From Auriscalpium vulgare (Eukaryota > Basidiomycota > Agaricomycetes > Russulales > Auriscalpiaceae): a stretch of DNA of 64,000 bases. The stretch lies in contig JAHBBC010000025.1 of the NCBI GenBank assembly GCA_019915015.1, positions 62,001-126,000 of the forward strand, given 5' to 3'. Shown piece after piece: positions 60,509-64,000 of the stretch (the first letter of the stretch is position 1; each line of letters starts with the position of its first letter). The position numbers and the translations under genes are program-made. The notes beneath the pieces are model-generated. The model saw only the letters and a list, made by a program, of their open reading frames with translations. It searched no databases and was not told the origin of the DNA.

Positions 60509-63247
60509 TCAGCCGCTCTCGATCTCCGTGAAACCTGACCCTTCCTCGACCAGACCGGCATCGCCTTCCTCGAGACTAGCATAGCCGTCTTCGACGCTGT
60601 CGCCAGAACCGTCCGACGAGCCACCCGCATCGGAACCTGAGTACTCAGAGCTGTCCCTGCTCCTGTCGCGATTGTCATTACTATCGGCGCCGTTGTTGCT
60701 ACCGCTGGTACTGTTCTTCGTGCCGCTGGGGTGATTGTCACCGCCGCCGAGGCCGTAGTTGCTGCCCTCCTCTCTGCTGTTGGCACCTTTCCTCTCGATG
60801 CCGCCAGACTCGGTGCCACTCTCGGAGCTGATCTCATCCTGGGACAAACACATCAGTACTCAAGACGCGTCAAGGTACGACCATGCGACACACCTTTTCA
60901 GCTGATATCCTTGCCCCGCGGAACTCGGGACTTGATGGCAAGCGACCAGACCGGAGCCTGTGCGCTGCGTACGCTATTCCGAAGTCATTGTGATCTCGCT
61001 CACCCCTGCTGCAATCGGATCCCACGCCATCATCTCCTAACTCACTGGAGGAATCGGCATCGAAGCAAATAGCCCGTCCTTGGAGGCTATGTCGAGGAGG
61101 GGATGCCTCTTGATCTATATCCTCTTCGGCCGCGCCGCCCGTTCCCGCAGCCAGCATATGAGCCATGATGCGGCCGGTGGCCCGTAGCGATGCCGACTCG
61201 AGGGACTTGAGATACATATCCGACTTCCTCCGAAACATCGGCGCAGAAAAGTATTCCGCTGCTATCGCTTTGGGCTTGACATATTCACCTGTTGACCAGC
61301 GCAGGAAGGCATATTCGGACTGAGATAGAGCGGGTCAGCTGTGAACCGAAAAGTAAGAACTCAATCACGCACCGCCGAAGCTGCCATTGTGAGAGCACCA
61401 AATGGCTCCCCTTGCCGACGAGAGGCAGAAGGGATATCTTGTATGAGTCGGGAGTGGGTCAGGTATGCTTCGGTTATCACGTAGGCTTCGAACGGTCGCT
61501 TCCGGTTCTAACAGATGGTGAGCGGTCATAAGATGTAGTGTGTAGCTACAGGACTCACTTTGCTATCGAAATCCGCAAATATATGCTTGGCAGGTGCGGA
61601 CGGTGCACTCCCAAGGTGCGGAACGGCGTCTCGGACATATGCGCGTTTTTCAGCTGGCGTCGAGTACTGGGGGTTGTTCTCCCAGAAGGTGGGGACCGCG
61701 TCACGAGCAGCCTCAGCGAAGCCGCGCCTCCATTCACATGTTCGCTGCTGGATCTGTGAATGAACACTATCAGGAGCAGACGGCGCGCACTCATACGAGA
61801 AGCTCACCAGGCCGAATATCGGATCACCAGATGCTGCGAGGACAGCTGGGACACCCGGGAAGACTTTGTCCCAGAGAAGCTGTGCTGCATCAACAGCGTT
61901 GCCCGTGCACCAAGGGTCTTCATGGTGGCCAACCCAATCCAGCCACATGGGCATGAAGACCGATCGCCAGTCCTCCAGACACCCGTCAGGAAGCTTTGAG
62001 TTGCTGTGGATGATGCGCGGCTTGCGTCCCTTTTTGGCGGATGGCACTGACGGGCTATCCTGAATGTCGCCTTGCATCCGGGACACGGCAACAGATGACT
62101 GAGAAAGGAGTGAGGCTCTCAGGCTGGCTACATATGGTCAAATACAAGCACGCACCTTTAGGCTGGCCTCTATGATCTCTGCGATCTTCTCGTCCGAGAG
62201 GCCATGCCCATATCTAGGCAACCCATCGTCACCCAGGATAGGCGCAGCGTACAACGTACCCGATGGCTTGGATGTACGCGCAATGTCAGCTTCCTGGCCA
62301 TCTTTGTCGTCGTCACCGAAAGGACCGTGCTCGAAGTCTTCACTCTGGCTGTCATCGTGCGTGGGAATCGTGCCCTCCGATTGCTGAGGCCGACTCGACG
62401 GGTGGGAGATCCTTGACACACTGTAGGTGGACAGTAAGATATAAAGAAAAGGCAAGTAGACGGGTGGATCACCTTGCAGACGAAACGACAGCTGACTTTG
62501 ATGAGGTTTGCTTCAGCGTCTTTTCCACTGTGGACTTGCGGGCCGGTGTCGGTGCCGTCTCACGCCAGTTCGGCAGCAAGCCCGATGGCTGCCGTTCCTC
62601 TTGTGCACGCTTCCTCCTCTTCCTGCAAATGCGAATACATGTTGGTAAGCACCAGGGACATCAACGAGCTGATGGACGTAACTGATTCTTCGGCTCTGAT
62701 TCACCAGCCTTGCGTTTGGCAGGCTCAGCACGCGCACCTTCAAGACGCTGGGAATTGATGGCGTCGCGCACGTTTGAACTTTTCTTCTTCTTGTTTTCTC
62801 CACCATGTCCGCCGTCAGCCTTCCTTTTCTCCGTGTTAGCTCGCTGGCCATTGGCTTCAGACCAAGTGAGAAACATGGTCAGTATAGGATTAAAGATGAG
62901 TCGTCAGAGTTCATACCTGGAGTGCTCGACTTGCTAACGATCGCGACAGTATTGGTACTGCCGGTACTACCGGTGCTAGTCGCCGCCGGTACGCGCCTCG
63001 CCTTGACAACAGCAGGCCCAGCCTGGTGAGCACCATGCCTTGAGGCCAGTACTGCGTCAGACTGATGTTGAGAGTCTTCGAACCGGGCAACAGTAGCAAT
63101 CTTGGTCTGTGCTGCAGCTGCAGCTGCCGCTTTCTTTTTTATAGCCTTAGCATCGTCGGCCTTCCGCTCTGCGGGAGTGCGCTTCTGTGAGGGCATGTCG
63201 GGTGCTCCTGGGTGAGTGCTTTTATTTGCTGCGCGTGTCTTTACCAT
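60509..63247 (-). CDS. Unrecognised multi-exon protein (possible DUF6532-like)
   Basis: ATG at 63247, stop at 60509-60511, about eight exons with short GT...AG introns whose phases agree. The first exon is Lys/Ala-rich (KKKAAAAAAA). Exons 2-3 are basic and low in complexity with KKKKSS and KRRKR clusters. The folded part spans exons 4-7: LSDEKIAEIIEASLK, DWRSVFMPMWLDWVGHHEDPW, WDKVFPG, RPFEAYVITEAYLTHSRLIQD, and PFGALTMAASA continuing to FLRWSTGEY. The last exon is a Ser/Gly/Asp/Glu-rich acidic tail. The PFGALTMAASA...WSTG pattern recalls the C-terminal part of DUF6532, common in agaric fungi, but this is a weak resemblance. It is divergent from the Plavaka-like gene with 229 bp between the starts. 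Confidence 0.65.
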
Positions 63248-63476
63248 ATTAAAGAGGGAGAAGTTGTAGGCGGACGGGGAGATAGGGAGAGAAAAGACAC
63301 GAGTCTCAAGCGCTCGTTGTGCTGGCAACCTTTCAGACTCCCATTCAGCCTAGTCTCAATTGCGCGTGCTCGCAACTCCAGTGGGCCCAGTTCAGCTATT
63401 TTGTGTGATGTCACAATGGTATCCCTGTCACCTCGCGTATACTATATTACTGGTGCACCTCTTCACCTGCTCCTCT
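63248..63476. promoter_or_regulatory. Shared intergenic region between divergent genes
   Basis: The starts of the minus-strand gene (63247) and the Plavaka-like gene (63477) face away from each other across 229 bp. No TATA box is clear; TACTATATTAC lies at 63440-63450. Its promoter role is inferred from position. Confidence 0.35.
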
Positions 63477-64000
63477 ATGCCCCGTCGCAACTTCGCATCA
63501 AGAAGCTTCAAATGCTTGACTCCTACGACAGCAATCTGTTGGAAAGGGTTTATCAGCCTTGGGGGCCTGACTCGTCATCGCAACGCAAATCACCCAACCA
63601 ACCATCCTTTTGCCCCAGTTCTTCCGAACGATCCCCTTCCTTTTTACGACGATTTTGTATTTGAGGACCATGATGGGGCCGCCCATGAAGCGGCTGAAGC
63701 AGTTGCCGGCGCATATGAGCAGTGTCACCCGGTCTTGGATGGTACGCAAATCCTTTGCCACTCTCCCTTCTCCACAGCTGAATGGTGGCATCACGCGTTC
63801 CTCTCAGGTACTCCCGTTGATCGAAATGGCGATGATCTTCCTCCTGACACCCCACCCGCTCCCACTGAACGACTTGCCGATATCACGGACTGGTCGCCTT
63901 TCGAAAATCGGACGCAATTCAATGTGGCGGACTTACTCTATCGTCGCATGCAAGCATCTGCGTCTCATGTCGATGAACTACTCGATATCTGGGCAACATC
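63477..64000 (+). CDS. Plavaka-like transposase, N-terminal part (runs off the window)
   Basis: ATG 63477 opens a frame that stays open to the window end (174 codons). A degenerate C2H2 finger is visible: CWKGFISLGGLTRHRNANH keeps F-x5-L-x2-H-x4-H after a displaced Cys pair. Then PFYDDFVFED and an acidic/Pro segment (DLPPDTPPAP) lead to WSPFENRTQFNVADLLYRR and HVDELLDIWA, which match the N-terminal layout of Plavaka (CMC/CACTA-like) transposases in agaric fungi. The catalytic part lies right of the window. Confidence 0.72.
   Translation, partial: MPRRNFASRSFKCLTPTTAICWKGFISLGGLTRHRNANHPTNHPFAPVLPNDPLPFYDDFVFEDHDGAAHEAAEAVAGAYEQCHPVLDGTQILCHSPFSTAEWWHHAFLSGTPVDRNGDDLPPDTPPAPTERLADITDWSPFENRTQFNVADLLYRRMQASASHVDELLDIWAT

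Overview
This window is a transposon graveyard from a fungus, most likely a mushroom-forming basidiomycete (Agaricomycete). The evidence is two KDZ (Kyakuja-Dileera-Zisupton) transposons with CxC2-type cysteine clusters, each preceded by a TET/JBP-like dioxygenase gene; a Plavaka-type transposase start; several Ty3/gypsy LTR retrotransposons; and spliceosomal introns of about 50-80 bp. There is no rRNA, no CRISPR and no bacterial-type operon. Only one multi-exon gene near the right end (60.5-63.2 kb) is not plainly part of a mobile element.

Layout, left to right. 1-7977: gypsy element G1 (minus strand; part of the 3' LTR, pol, gag, PBS, 1157-bp 5' LTR), inserted into an exon of a TET/JBP gene. 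7978-13445: the rest of KDZ copy 1 (plus strand; TET/JBP gene, then KDZ transposase gene, then a repeat-rich 3' end). 13446-22080: gypsy chromovirus C (minus; ORF3, pol with chromodomain, gag-protease, 5' LTR), whose ORF3 is cut by KDZ copy 1. 22081-23793: remnant gag of a related element D, cut by C and by a partial B-type LTR (23794-24236). 24237 to about 30.5 kb: KDZ copy 2 (minus; same TET/JBP plus KDZ gene pair). 31237-59797: chromovirus A (plus), with 299-bp LTRs and a GTTAC target-site duplication. Inside its ORF3 sits gypsy element B (39559-56897), with 657-bp LTRs and a CCGC duplication. 60.5-63.2 kb: an unrecognised multi-exon gene. 63477-64000: the start of a Plavaka-like transposase, divergent from it.

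The most interesting part is element B. Between pol and the 3' LTR it carries about 9 kb holding three antisense, intron-containing genes. Two are paralogues (B2, B3) with an intron at the same place. B3 is split by a 3.75-kb terminal-inverted-repeat element at a TA site, and removing it restores the reading frame. The cargo is bracketed by two copies of a polypurine-tract module: a short hairpin with an (A/G)GGA tetraloop, then TTCAGT, then the purine tract. The same module occurs twice in G1, and element A has a tetraloop hairpin at the equivalent place.

The elements express Pol in different ways. A and C have gag and pol in one frame separated by a single UGA at a homologous position. B has a canonical -1 slippery heptamer just before the gag stop. 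In G1 pol lies in the +1 frame. In the KDZ elements the TET/JBP enzyme (predicted oxidation of 5-methylcytosine) and the transposase lie head-to-tail on one strand, as described for KDZ elements of basidiomycetes.
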